Positions 27,368 to 36,278 of a stretch of 55,727 nt of DNA are shown in pieces. This DNA is from Bacteroidaceae bacterium (GTDB taxonomy: Bacteria > Bacteroidota > Bacteroidia > Bacteroidales > Bacteroidaceae). The stretch is taken from contig JAILKU010000005.1 of assembly GCA_024693505.1 (NCBI GenBank), positions 1-55,727 on the forward strand, in the 5' to 3' direction. Positions within the stretch are counted from its first letter, which is position 1; the number at the start of each line of letters is the position of its first letter. The notes under the pieces were generated by a model. It did no database searches. It worked only from the letters and a program-made list of their open reading frames with translations, and was not told the DNA's origin. The position numbers were made by a program, and so were the translations under genes.

Positions 27368-27847
27368 ATGACGACACTTGAACAACAATTTGTGCAAACC
27401 GTAGCAACGCACAAGAGTACCATCTACACCGTCTGCTACATGTTCTCGAAAGACGACGACGAGGTCAGCGACCTCTTCCAGGAAGTACTTGTCAACCTGT
27501 GGCGCGGCTTCGAAGGCTTCGAGCACCGCAGCGACATCAAGACGTGGATATACCGCGTAGCCCTGAACACCTGCATCTCGCTCGACCGCAAGAAGCGGCG
27601 CCGGCCAACCGTCCCCCTGACGATGGACATCAGCCTCTTCGAAGACCGCGACGAGGACACCCGGCAAGTGGATTTGCTCCACCGCCGCATCTCCAGGCTT
27701 CAGCCTTTCGACCGCGCCATCGTCCTGCTTTGGCTCGAGAACCTCAGCTACGAGGAGATAGGGCAGATAGTAGGCATCACCGCCAAGAACGTCAGCGTCC
27801 GACTGTTCCGCATCAAAGAACAACTGAAAAAAATGTCTAACGATTAA
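27368..27847 (+). CDS. ECF-type RNA polymerase sigma factor
   Basis: 159 residues. Region 2 covers about 10-75 (DLFQEVLVNLWRGFEGFEHRSDIKTWIYRVALN) and region 4 about 100-155 (LQPFDRAIVLLWLENLSYEEIGQIVGITAKNVSVRLFRIKEQLKK). No region 3, so it is group 4 (ECF). It is followed 13 bp later by a membrane protein, the usual position of an anti-sigma or accessory factor. The signal is not readable. Confidence 0.93.
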   Translation: MTTLEQQFVQTVATHKSTIYTVCYMFSKDDDEVSDLFQEVLVNLWRGFEGFEHRSDIKTWIYRVALNTCISLDRKKRRRPTVPLTMDISLFEDRDEDTRQVDLLHRRISRLQPFDRAIVLLWLENLSYEEIGQIVGITAKNVSVRLFRIKEQLKKMSND

Positions 27848-27860
27848 AACATTACCCATT

Positions 27861-28541
27861 ATGAACACGACGAACAACAGAGAGCAGAGCGAGTTTACCC
27901 GCTATGCCGAGAATGAAACCGTTGGAACGAAGATGAACTACAACGAGTCCGATATGGAAACAATGCGCCGGCAGATGGACATCCTCCGCCAGAAACTCAG
28001 CCAGCAGGAAATCGTGAACGAGCGCCTGATCCGCCAGTCGATGAGTCACAACATGAGCCGCATCAACCGCCGCCACTTCCTGCAAGGCCTACTCTGCCTC
28101 ATCCTGATTCCCTACACCTACCTTACCTTTGTCAGGCAGTTGGACTTCAGCCTCCTCTTCTGGGGCTACACCTCCCTGATGATGCTCATCGTACTGGGGC
28201 ATATTCTCTACACGAACCTCCATCTGCTCGGCAACGATGTGCTCGGTCGCAACCTGCTGGTGGCTCAGCAGCAGGTGACCCGTGCCCGCCGCCTCGAATA
28301 CGACTGGCTGAAGATAGGCCTGCCCCTGCTTGCCCTGTGGATAGCATTTGCCTGCTACGAGGTATACCGCACCATTCCCGATCAGGATGTCCGTCTCTAC
28401 CTATGCCTTGGCCTTGTCGTCGGCCTCAGCGCAGGCCTCATTCTGGGCCTCTACATCCGTCAGAAGGCCCTGCGCCAGTACCAAGAAATCATCGACGGCA
28501 TAGGGGAGCTGACGAGCACGAATAATAACGGCCTCTCTTGA
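27861..28541 (+). CDS. Membrane protein paired with the ECF sigma factor
   Basis: 226 residues. A hydrophilic N-terminus with a predicted coiled coil (about 30-65, METMRRQMDILRQKLSQQE) is followed by two close membrane helices (about 73-112) and two more (about 145-195), ending in a short polar tail. The cytoplasmic coiled coil could hold the sigma factor, so an anti-sigma role is plausible, but no zinc-anti-sigma motif is present. It is cotranscribed with the sigma gene. Confidence 0.75.
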   Translation: MNTTNNREQSEFTRYAENETVGTKMNYNESDMETMRRQMDILRQKLSQQEIVNERLIRQSMSHNMSRINRRHFLQGLLCLILIPYTYLTFVRQLDFSLLFWGYTSLMMLIVLGHILYTNLHLLGNDVLGRNLLVAQQQVTRARRLEYDWLKIGLPLLALWIAFACYEVYRTIPDQDVRLYLCLGLVVGLSAGLILGLYIRQKALRQYQEIIDGIGELTSTNNNGLS

Positions 28542-28548
28542 AGAAATG

Positions 28549-28589
28549 CCGGGGGGGCGCCGCCTTGTTTGTGTGTGGACGCCCCCCGG
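28549..28589 (+). terminator. GC-rich hairpin after the sigma-factor operon
   Basis: A 10-bp stem of almost pure G and C (28549-28559, one bulged G, with 28580-28589) lies 8 bp after the stop codon. There is no T run, so termination is plausible but not certain. Confidence 0.5.
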
Positions 28590-28602
28590 AACGGCGTAGG
28601 CG

Positions 28603-28994
28603 GGATTGACCGGAGTCAAAAGCTTCCCGCAATCGATGTAGGCTGGATTGACCGGAGTCAAAAGCTTCTCGCAGCCGATGTAGGCGGGATTGACCGGAGT
28701 CAAAAGCTTCTCGCAGCCGGTGTAACGGGGATTGATCGGAGTCAAAAGCTTCTCGCAGCCGATGTAGGCGGGATTGACCGGAGTCAAAAGCTTCTCGCAA
28801 ACTTGTAACGGGGATTGACTGGAGTCAAAAGCTTCTCGCAGTCGACGTAACGGGGATTGATCGGAGTCAAAAGCTTCTCGCAAACTTGTAACGGGAATTG
28901 ATCGGAGTCAAAAGCTTCTCGCAGTCGGCGTAACGGGGATTGATCGGAGTCAAAAGCTTCTCGCAATTTTGTAACGGGGATTGATCGCGATCAA
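28603..28994. repeat. 41/42-bp minisatellite with internal hairpin
   Basis: Nine units plus a partial tenth start at 28603, 28645, 28687, 28729, 28771, 28812, 28854, 28895, 28937 and 28978. Periods are 42, 42, 42, 42, 41, 42, 41, 42, 41. Every unit holds GGATTGAcCGGAGTCAAAAG with a 5-bp stem (TTGAC-CGGA-GTCAA). The last unit is the perfect palindrome TTGATCGCGATCAA. Units also share an AAGCTT site. The 41-bp units break any reading frame, so it is non-coding. Confidence 0.95.
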
Positions 28995-29252
28995 TGACGC
29001 TCCAATTTTAACATTTCATCAAAATAATCCGGCCGAGCCGCCCCCTGCCTTGCCCCGAGCTAAGCTCCCAATCCTTGAATTTCCCTTCGCTCCCAATCTC
29101 TCCGTTTTTATCGGGCGATTGCCCGAAGGGAGGGGGGTAAACAGAAAAGAGGGTGTGCCCCAAAAGCACATCCTCTTTCGTTATGGATTAATGGGTGAAA
29201 GGGAGGGGAATGCTGCTCCCTGCTCCTTTCGCCCGGCTTCTGCAGGCGGTGC
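28995..29252. other. Intergenic region with EEP terminator-like hairpin and dispersed motif
   Basis: No gene seen. The motif at 29053-29073 is an inverted near-copy of 7130-7150. A hairpin (TCGGGC-GATT-GCCCGA) lies at 29111-29126. A longer stem at 29146-29179, followed on the minus strand by a short T-rich stretch, may end the EEP operon. Confidence 0.5.
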
Positions 29253-30107
29253 TCAGAAGCTGAGGTCGGCCCAATGGGGATTGTGGTCGCTCAGCGGATA
29301 AGCGGGACTGTTCTGTGGGATGAGCGTACGGCTTACCGATATCTGGGGCGTGATGAAGATGAAGTCAATCTTGTGGGCCTTCTGGGGCGGAATCTTGGAG
29401 TAGTTGTGGTAGGTGTAGCCGACGCCGCAGCGCACGGGGCTCTCCTTCCATGCGTCCTTCATGACGAACTGGTCGGTGACCATCGTCTTGTATGCCTCGT
29501 CACGATCGGTGACGTTGAAGTCGCCCGTTACGACAGCCGGACGGTCGCCCACGATTTCCTGAATCTTGCGCATGATGAGCTTGGCACTCTCGCGCCGTGC
29601 CTGCACACCGACATGGTCGAAGTGAGTGTTGACGGCCATGAAGATCTTACCCGTCTGCAGGTCTTTCAGCTTCACCCAGCTGGCCACGCGCTCCAGAGCA
29701 GCATCCCAACCGCGGCTGCCCGGCACATCGGGCGTCTCGCTGAGCCAGAAGTTACCCTTGTCGAGAGCCTGGAAACGGTCCTTGCGGTAGAAGACGGGAG
29801 TGTACTCGCCAGCCTCCTTGCCATCGGTACGGCCCACGCCGACGAAACCATACTCGGGCAAGCGCTCCTGCACGTCGAGCATCTGCTGATGGGTAACCTC
29901 CTGCATGCCCACGACATCGAGGTGCTGGTCGAGCACCCACTGGCAAACTCGGTCCTTGCGCGTCTCCCACCCTACTCCGTTCTCCGTGTCAACCGAAGCC
30001 ATACAACGGATGTTAAAGGTGCACCATCGCACATTAGTGATTTTCTCTTTCTTTGCAAATGCGGCCAGAGGTAAAATCATAGCCATAAGAATCATAATCT
30101 TTTTCAT
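29253..30107 (-). CDS. Secreted endonuclease/exonuclease/phosphatase-family protein
   Basis: 284 residues with signal peptide (MKKIMILMAMILPLAAFA). EEP-fold catalytic blocks are present in order: TFNIR, GMQEV (metal Glu), NTHFDH, TGDFNVTD, and the closing SDHNPH with the catalytic His. Periplasmic or outer-membrane members of this subgroup in Bacteroidota often sit in glycan-use loci; the substrate could be a phosphodiester or sugar phosphate rather than DNA. It is the last gene of a GH92-GH78-EEP operon (47-bp gap to GH78). Confidence 0.87.
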   Translation of the reverse strand: MKKIMILMAMILPLAAFAKKEKITNVRWCTFNIRCMASVDTENGVGWETRKDRVCQWVLDQHLDVVGMQEVTHQQMLDVQERLPEYGFVGVGRTDGKEAGEYTPVFYRKDRFQALDKGNFWLSETPDVPGSRGWDAALERVASWVKLKDLQTGKIFMAVNTHFDHVGVQARRESAKLIMRKIQEIVGDRPAVVTGDFNVTDRDEAYKTMVTDQFVMKDAWKESPVRCGVGYTYHNYSKIPPQKAHKIDFIFITPQISVSRTLIPQNSPAYPLSDHNPHWADLSF

Positions 30108-30154
30108 GGGAAAAAATATAAAATGTTAAATAATAAATGACAAACGGGGATGGA

Positions 30155-32359
30155 CTATTGATTCATTTCAATTCTGTGTCTTCCCGGTCCCAGCAGTTGG
30201 GGGCTGGCACCAGGGGCGGACAGGAACTCGCAACGGGAACCCTGGGGAACGGTAATGGTAACCCGGGACCGACTGCCCTTCTTGCGGAAGGATACGCCAA
30301 CAAGGCCCTTTACCGTGGGTATAGTAATCGAGGCGCGGGAGAAGGCTACCATCTGCGGGCAGACACGGAACTGCTCCCATCCGGGCTTAGTGGGGCTGAC
30401 ACCCATCAGGTACTGCGCAATGACGGTAAGCGGACCGCCGCTCCAGGCATGATTCCACGTTCCGCCGCCATATCCCTCGGCACCGATGCCCCACCCCTCG
30501 TAGAGTGTGGTATGGACAGGGTCGTTAACCATAGCGCCGTAACGCTCGCGGCAACGCTCCATAGCATATTCGCCCTGGCCCATCTGGAAGAGAGCCTCCA
30601 TGACGTACTTCTCCATGTAAGGGCTGGCATGTTTCTGGGTGTGCAGCAGGCGCGTAATCTGGGGATACTTGTCGGGCTCGGCTATGCCGCTAATAACGGC
30701 TAGGGCCTGGGCACGGTCGTCGGTATCGCCCTTGAAGCCGGGATGACGATAAGCCGTACCGTCCCAACAGGCGTTGTATCCCTTCTTAACCCGCTCCATC
30801 GTGCTACGATACGAGGCAGCCTCGACGGGTAATCCCAGCAGGTCGGCCATATTTGCAGCCGACTGCAGAGCCATATAGTGCCAGCCGGCGTAAAGGAGAC
30901 GGATGTCGCGATGGTCGCCCCAGTCGCCCCAGTCCCATCCTCCGTGACGCTCGGCGGTGAGGCCTGTCTCGTCGGTTCCCCATACGTTCAGATATGCACG
31001 GACATGGGGATAGGCACGGCGAATGGTCTCCTGGTCGCCTGTATTCATATAGTAGTTCCAGAAGCCGTAAGTACTTACACTAGCCAGCATCTGGGCGGGC
31101 AGTTCCTGATTGTAGATGCCGGGAATGGGGCTGTGCAGGCAGTCATCGTCGCGCTGGAAGTCGCAAAGCTCCAGGATGGCCTTCCGCATAAGGTGGTGAA
31201 CGCGCGTACTGTAGGAATAGAAGCATTCGCCCATCAGGATTGTGGCATCGCCCCACCACTGCGCCCTCTCGCGGTCGGGGCAGTCGAAGTAGGTGTCGCG
31301 CATATTGACGTAGAGCGTATAGAGTGCCTTCTGCCAGAAACGGTTGAAGTATTCGTCATCGCAGGAGAAAGCGCCCTCTGGCAATCCGTCGTAGCCCGTC
31401 TGACGATAGGCCAGGCTCTTCAGCTTCAGGCCGTGAGGGAGGACGACGTAGATGAAGTCGCCGTTCATCCACCCCAAGGACTCGTAGGTCTGGATGCCCT
31501 GCCGGGTGATGTACTCGGCGCGAACGCTGGGTTCGCTACCGCCCGAAACGTGGTCGGTATGCAGTTGCAGCAAGTGGCCGCCCTCATCGTCGCGGAGGGT
31601 AATCTGCGGAGTGATGTGCATGTTGTAAGGCAAGTGAGCAATGAGGGTGTCCTGACTGTCACCAGGACGGGTCTCGTACTTCACTTTCTTCAGCCCGAAG
31701 TCCTTCCAAAGAGGAATGGGACGCTCGACAAGCGCGTTCCAGGGACGGTCGCCAGGACGTCCAATCTCGGCCGAAGCCCGGAAGCCATCGAGCTGAGTAG
31801 CCGTCTGCCAAAAACCGATGTCCAGCGAGCCGTCATAGCGGATACTACTCTCGGAAAGGCGGAAGTTGGGACGCGGATCACCGCAGGCACCGTAAGCGGG
31901 ATGAATGCGGCTCAGCCATTTCGCATCGGAATAGAGATCTATGGCCGGAGCCGAGAAGAGCAAGCCACTCTGGCCGCTGTCAATATGCGAGAAACCGCTC
32001 TTGCCGAAATACCAGAGCAGGATGGCAATCTGATTATTTCCCTTGCGAAGATAGGGCGCGAGCTCCACAACATCGAAATAGGAATCGTTAGGGTTGGGGC
32101 CACGCTTTAAGCTGCCCTCGAAGACAGCCAGGCGACCGTTTATCCACAGCCAGTACTTGCTATCGGCAGCAATCTCGGCCCTAACCTGTTCGGGAACAGC
32201 AGAGAGGCTGACATCGCAGCGAAAAGCTATCCATGTATTCGGTTGGTTTACTTGCCCTTCGGAAGCTGTAATCCAACGGCTCCGCCCATCAAAGGCATAC
32301 ACACTCAGCAAACTGCTGAGCATCAGGGTTAGAATTAAGGCTATACGTTTCATTTTCAA
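30155..32359 (-). CDS. GH78-family alpha-L-rhamnosidase-like glycosidase
   Basis: 734 residues with an N-terminal signal peptide. An N-terminal beta-sandwich carries a WLWINGRLAVFEG block near 75. The six-hairpin catalytic domain has the GH78 landmark DCPDRERAQWWGDA (about 358-371), an HRDIRLLYAGWHYMAL region and a C-terminal beta domain. It probably removes terminal alpha-L-rhamnose from plant or bacterial polysaccharides in the periplasm. It is 36 bp behind the GH92 gene on the same strand. Confidence 0.88.
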   Translation of the reverse strand: MKMKRIALILTLMLSSLLSVYAFDGRSRWITASEGQVNQPNTWIAFRCDVSLSAVPEQVRAEIAADSKYWLWINGRLAVFEGSLKRGPNPNDSYFDVVELAPYLRKGNNQIAILLWYFGKSGFSHIDSGQSGLLFSAPAIDLYSDAKWLSRIHPAYGACGDPRPNFRLSESSIRYDGSLDIGFWQTATQLDGFRASAEIGRPGDRPWNALVERPIPLWKDFGLKKVKYETRPGDSQDTLIAHLPYNMHITPQITLRDDEGGHLLQLHTDHVSGGSEPSVRAEYITRQGIQTYESLGWMNGDFIYVVLPHGLKLKSLAYRQTGYDGLPEGAFSCDDEYFNRFWQKALYTLYVNMRDTYFDCPDRERAQWWGDATILMGECFYSYSTRVHHLMRKAILELCDFQRDDDCLHSPIPGIYNQELPAQMLASVSTYGFWNYYMNTGDQETIRRAYPHVRAYLNVWGTDETGLTAERHGGWDWGDWGDHRDIRLLYAGWHYMALQSAANMADLLGLPVEAASYRSTMERVKKGYNACWDGTAYRHPGFKGDTDDRAQALAVISGIAEPDKYPQITRLLHTQKHASPYMEKYVMEALFQMGQGEYAMERCRERYGAMVNDPVHTTLYEGWGIGAEGYGGGTWNHAWSGGPLTVIAQYLMGVSPTKPGWEQFRVCPQMVAFSRASITIPTVKGLVGVSFRKKGSRSRVTITVPQGSRCEFLSAPGASPQLLGPGRHRIEMNQ

Positions 32360-32395
32360 ATATGATTCAAATTGTTTTTACACGAAAAATGGTTT

Positions 32396-34711
32396 TTAAT
32401 CGGAGAGCGAGTATGGTAAAGCCTTCTGTGCACTGCGCTTATTGGGCTTGTCGCTCATCTGGAATTCCAGAACGCCTCCGTCCAGAATTTCCTGGTGAGT
32501 GATATATCGGCGCGTAAGGGTCTTTCCGTTAAGCAGGACGTTCTTCACGTATCGTTTCACATCACTAACGCCATCAGCTCTGATTTCCAACGTCCTACCA
32601 TTATCCAACGTCAGACGGACATAAGGAACATAGGGGGCACCCAGAACGTACTGGTCGGTGCCGGGACAGACAGGATAAAAGCCCATAGCCGTAAAGATGT
32701 ACCAAGCAGACATCTGACCGCAATCGTCATTGCCGTGCAAACCGTCTATGTTGTTCACATACATTCGGTTCATAATCTCGCGCAACCAGTACTGAGATTT
32801 CCAGGGTTGAGAGGTCCAGGCATAGAGATAGGGTACGTGATGGCTGGGTTCATTTCCATGAACATAGCCGCCCAACAGGCATTCCTCCTCAATGTCTTCA
32901 TTGTCCTCGTAGTATTTCTTATCCAGATCCATACTGAACAACTCGTCCAGCCGGCTCAGGAACTTCTTCTCTCCCCCGAAACAGGCAATCATGCCCAGAA
33001 CATCATGAGGCACATGGAACGAATAGTTGGCCGAGTTGCCTTCAATGAAGCCCTCGCCATAAGTCTGCAGAGGGGAGAAATCCTTCTTCCAGGAACCATC
33101 CTTGTACTTGGGACATGCCAAACCCAGCTCAGGGTTAAATACGTTGCGATAGTTGAGGGCGCGCTTGCGGTAGCGCTCAGCCATTTCCTGATTGCCCGCC
33201 TGCAGAGCCGTATAGTAGATGGCCCAATCATCATAGGCGTACTCAAGGGTATTGCTGGCACTGGTACCGCAACGGTCGTAGGGAACATAGCCGTATTGCA
33301 GGTAATCGTTCATGCCTTCAATCCAGGGCGAAGTAGCCGTAGCATCCATTGCCTCCAGCACTTTGGCGGAACGGGGGAAACCGGCCTTTGTAGCCGCATC
33401 GGCCAGAACGGGAACGGCGTGGTATCCGCTCATACACCAGCCTTCGTTAGCCATCAGGAACCACATGGGCAACAGATGGAGGGCACTCTGCTGCTGAATC
33501 TGCACCATGCTGGTTGCCATATCGCGCCCCTGACGAGGCTTCAGCAGATTCAGCAGGGGATGCTCGGCACGATAGGTGTCCCAAAGCGAGAAGACCGTAT
33601 AGTTCGTGAATCCGTCGGCTTTGTGAATCTCCATATCGTTGCCACGATAGGAACCGTCAACGTCCATATAGACGGAGGGATTAATCATCGTATGATAGAG
33701 CGAGGTGTAGAAAAGTGCTTTCTGGTCATCAGTACCCTCAATCTCCACATTCTTCAGCTCATGTTCCCAGCACAGAGCCGTCGCATTCCGGATATCATCG
33801 AAACTACGGCCACTGGTCTCAGCATACAGGTTTGCCAATGCACCGCCCATACTCACTGCCGAAAGAGCCACACGAACGGTGAGTTGCTTCTCGGAAGAAA
33901 GGCCAGTGCGGAAATAGCCTACAATCTCGCGACCGGCCATATCGGGGAAGTTGTGGTGAATGTCCATCTTACGCCAGAAACCATTGTACTTCATCCGCTG
34001 ATGATCTACATAACCATATTGGCGAAGCGGTTCTGAGAGGGCAATAGCGAAATAGGTGTAGTTCTGACGCGCCCAACCGTTCGTAATACGATATCCAGTA
34101 AGCAGCGTATCATTGACTACACGAAGGTTTGTCCAAAGTGTCTTGCCCTCGTAATTATATATTCCGCTTCCCAGATCCAGAATGAATTGACCCTCCTCAG
34201 AGGGGAATGTATAGCGATGCACACCAACACGCTGAGTAGCTGTCAGTTCCGCTTTTATACCATAGTCGTCCAGCACCACCTCGTAATAACCGGCCGTCGA
34301 CTTCTCGGTAGAATGCGAGAATCGCGAGCGATAACCCTCATCCGGACGGTCAGCCGTACCTGGATTCGTACGAATACGTCCAGAGGTAGGCATAATCAGA
34401 ATGTCGCCCAAGTCGGAATGGCCCGTTCCACTCAAGTGGGTATGGCTGAAACCGACAATCGTCGGATCGTGATACTGATATCCAGCACAGTATTCATAGA
34501 CCTTTGTCTGATACTTTCCATCAACATTGTGAGGTATTGTATCCGTTTCGGGACTCAGTTGAACAATGCCAAACGGAGCGCATGCACCAGGAAAAGTATG
34601 ACCCATGCCATTTGTACCGATAATCGGATTTACATACTGAAGAACTGAGGATTGAGCCAAGCTCAACATCGGAAAAACACTGCAGAGTAAAAGGAATCGA
34701 GACTTGCGCAT
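32396..34711 (-). CDS. GH92-family alpha-mannosidase
   Basis: 771 residues with a signal peptide (MRKSRFLLLCSVFPMLSLA). It begins with the family opening YVNPIIGTNGMGHTFPGACAPFG. The catalytic acid Glu is in GNEPSHH (about residue 617) and the general base Asp in NDDCGQMSAW (about 657-666). Calcium-dependent exo-alpha-mannosidase; members trim alpha-1,2/1,3/1,4-mannose from N-glycans or mannans. The subsite specificity is not readable. First gene of the GH92-GH78-EEP operon; no clear promoter match was found upstream. Confidence 0.93.
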   Translation of the reverse strand: MRKSRFLLLCSVFPMLSLAQSSVLQYVNPIIGTNGMGHTFPGACAPFGIVQLSPETDTIPHNVDGKYQTKVYEYCAGYQYHDPTIVGFSHTHLSGTGHSDLGDILIMPTSGRIRTNPGTADRPDEGYRSRFSHSTEKSTAGYYEVVLDDYGIKAELTATQRVGVHRYTFPSEEGQFILDLGSGIYNYEGKTLWTNLRVVNDTLLTGYRITNGWARQNYTYFAIALSEPLRQYGYVDHQRMKYNGFWRKMDIHHNFPDMAGREIVGYFRTGLSSEKQLTVRVALSAVSMGGALANLYAETSGRSFDDIRNATALCWEHELKNVEIEGTDDQKALFYTSLYHTMINPSVYMDVDGSYRGNDMEIHKADGFTNYTVFSLWDTYRAEHPLLNLLKPRQGRDMATSMVQIQQQSALHLLPMWFLMANEGWCMSGYHAVPVLADAATKAGFPRSAKVLEAMDATATSPWIEGMNDYLQYGYVPYDRCGTSASNTLEYAYDDWAIYYTALQAGNQEMAERYRKRALNYRNVFNPELGLACPKYKDGSWKKDFSPLQTYGEGFIEGNSANYSFHVPHDVLGMIACFGGEKKFLSRLDELFSMDLDKKYYEDNEDIEEECLLGGYVHGNEPSHHVPYLYAWTSQPWKSQYWLREIMNRMYVNNIDGLHGNDDCGQMSAWYIFTAMGFYPVCPGTDQYVLGAPYVPYVRLTLDNGRTLEIRADGVSDVKRYVKNVLLNGKTLTRRYITHQEILDGGVLEFQMSDKPNKRSAQKALPYSLSD

Positions 34712-34851
34712 AAAAAAGACTGAATTAAAATAATAAAGACAACAAAACGATAAGAAAGAGAAAAACCGAAAAGGCAGAATAGAAAAGACTCCACCTCTCC
34801 GGTTTATATCCGACTAACAATAAAGTTCAGACAACAGATAATTACTGCACC

Positions 34852-35172
34852 TTAGCTTTTTTTCTTTGCAGATGGCTTTTCTCCAGCAATAATGCCACCC
34901 TCGGCCACAGCATTAACAAAATCTTTGCTGGGCTTGAAATATGGAATATCGTGGGCCTCTACAATGATAGTCGTATTTTGAGAGATATTACGTGCAGTCT
35001 TTTGGGCACGGCGCTTTAACGTCCAAGTACCCCATCCACGCAAATACACATTCGTTCTACCCACCAATGATTCTTTAATGGTAGCAATAAGACCATCCAA
35101 AGCAGCCATAACAGTTGGCTGATCAATTCCTGTTTTCTGGCAAACAGCTCTCACAAGTTCAATCTTAGTCAT
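34852..35172 (-). CDS. HU/IHF-family DNA-binding protein
   Basis: 106 residues: helical dimerisation part (MTKIELVRAVCQKTGIDQPTVMAALDGLIATIKESL), then the beta-ribbon arm (YLRGWGTWTLKRRAQKTARNI ... FKPSKDFVNAV) that bends DNA. The arm ARNI replaces the usual ARNP, so the intercalating proline is absent. A basic KKKS tail follows. It has its own promoter (35214-35245). Nucleoid organisation is the likely role. Confidence 0.9.
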   Translation of the reverse strand: MTKIELVRAVCQKTGIDQPTVMAALDGLIATIKESLVGRTNVYLRGWGTWTLKRRAQKTARNISQNTTIIVEAHDIPYFKPSKDFVNAVAEGGIIAGEKPSAKKKS

Positions 35173-35213
35173 ATTTTTATATGGTTTTAGTCATTTATTT
35201 CAAAAAAACGACA

Positions 35214-35245
35214 CAAAGATACACAAAGATTCTTCTTTAACCAAA
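35214..35245 (-). promoter_or_regulatory. Promoter of the HU gene
   Basis: Minus strand TTTG (35242-35245), 20-bp spacer, TATCTTTG (35214-35221); the start codon is 41 bp downstream. Confidence 0.85.
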
Positions 35246-35329
35246 TATATTCATGCAGAAAATTAACGGAATGTGAGTTTTTTTAAATTATACCTTATTA
35301 ATATATATCAAAACAAACACTTTACAGAT

Positions 35330-35358
35330 AAAAAAAAGACATGCAAAACTTGCATGTC
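35330..35358 (-). terminator. Terminator of tRNA-Gly(CCC)
   Basis: Perfect 9-bp stem GACATGCAA/TTGCATGTC (35338-35346 with 35350-35358) with a 3-nt loop, followed on the minus strand by a run of seven T residues. It begins 7 bp after the tRNA 3' end. Confidence 0.9.
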
Positions 35359-35365
35359 AATAAAG

Positions 35366-35438
35366 AGCGATAGACGGGACTCGAACCCGCGACCCTCGGC
35401 TTGGGAAGCCAATGCTCTACCAACTGAGCCACTATCGC
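35366..35438 (-). tRNA. tRNA-Gly(CCC)
   Basis: 73-nt cloverleaf: acceptor GCGATAG, anticodon loop TTCCCAA (CCC, reads GGG), T-loop TTCGAGT. CCA is not encoded. It is a single-gene unit with its own promoter and terminator, and unlike the Gly(GCC) genes it has no tail repeats. Confidence 0.95.
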
Positions 35439-35452
35439 ATTCAATTCCGGCA

Positions 35453-35484
35453 CAAAAGTACAGCTTTTATTTCATTTTTCCAAA
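35453..35484 (-). promoter_or_regulatory. Promoter of tRNA-Gly(CCC)
   Basis: Minus strand TTTG (35481-35484), 20-bp spacer, TACTTTTG (35453-35460), 14 bp before the tRNA 5' end. Confidence 0.85.
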
Positions 35485-35522
35485 AAAAGACCTTTTTTTT
35501 ACAAAGTTTAACAAGTATTTGC

Positions 35523-35553
35523 TTGTGAATATACCTAAAAGTAATTATCTTTG
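35523..35553 (+). promoter_or_regulatory. Promoter of rubrerythrin
   Basis: TTG (35523-35525), 20-bp spacer, TATCTTTG (35546-35553); the start codon is 52 bp downstream. Confidence 0.8.
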
Positions 35554-35605
35554 CACTTGAAACATTAATGTTGATAGTTGAAAACAATTAATCTTACAAA
35601 AAATT

Positions 35606-36163
35606 ATGAAGAAGAAGTTCATCTGCGCCGTTTGTGGATATATCTACGAAGGCGATGCTGCACCCGAGAAGTGCCCCATCTGTAAAGCTCCAGCCAGCAA
35701 ATTCTCTGAACTGAAGGATGAAGGAGAAGTCACCTATGCCACCGTTCACAAGATTGGCGATGGTAAGCCAGAAGGTGTCAGCGAAGAAATGATTAATGAC
35801 TTGCGTGCTCACTTCAATGGTGAATGCGGCGAAGTTGGCATGTACTTGGCAATGGCTCGCCAAGCTGACCGTGAGGGTTATTCTGAGATAGCAGAAGCAT
35901 TTAAGCGCTATGCCTTTGAAGAAGCTGATCATGCCAGCCGCTTTGCAGAACTGCTTGGCGAATGTGTATGGGATACGAAGACCAACCTTGAAAAACGCGC
36001 TGCTGCAGAGGCTGGTGCATGCGAAGATAAGTTCCGCATAGCCAAGAATGCAAAGGCTGCCGGCTTTGATGCTATCCACGACACGGTTCATGAGATGGCT
36101 AAGGACGAAGCTCGCCACGGTGCCGGGTTCGCAGGGTTGCTGAAGCGCTACTTTGGCAAATGA
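35606..36163 (+). CDS. Rubrerythrin with N-terminal rubredoxin domain (reverse rubrerythrin)
   Basis: 185 residues. The rubredoxin iron site (C7, C10, C23, C26) comes first and the ferritin-like diiron domain second ([42 protein letters not shown] supply the Glu/His ligands), the reverse of classic rubrerythrin. Such proteins reduce hydrogen peroxide with electrons from NAD(P)H-dependent partners and protect strict anaerobes against oxygen. It is monocistronic, between a strong promoter and a strong terminator. Confidence 0.93.
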   Translation: MKKKFICAVCGYIYEGDAAPEKCPICKAPASKFSELKDEGEVTYATVHKIGDGKPEGVSEEMINDLRAHFNGECGEVGMYLAMARQADREGYSEIAEAFKRYAFEEADHASRFAELLGECVWDTKTNLEKRAAAEAGACEDKFRIAKNAKAAGFDAIHDTVHEMAKDEARHGAGFAGLLKRYFGK

Positions 36164-36197
36164 TGGTGATTATAGAAAATTGTCCATTATATTAAAC

Positions 36198-36235
36198 AAG
36201 AAGAGCCAGCTGTTGAGTTGGCTCTTCTTATGTTT
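36198..36235 (+). terminator. Terminator of rubrerythrin
   Basis: Perfect 11-bp stem (36198-36208 with 36219-36229) with a 10-nt loop, followed by a T-rich tail. It starts 35 bp after the stop codon. Confidence 0.88.
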
Positions 36236-36278
36236 ATTATTCAATCCGCTATTTGAAACGATTATCCGAAAAACATTA

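Noticed and set aside
28401..28966. Open frames with 14-residue repeats on both strands
   Set aside because: They come from the 42-bp minisatellite; the 41-bp units break every frame and there is no start context.
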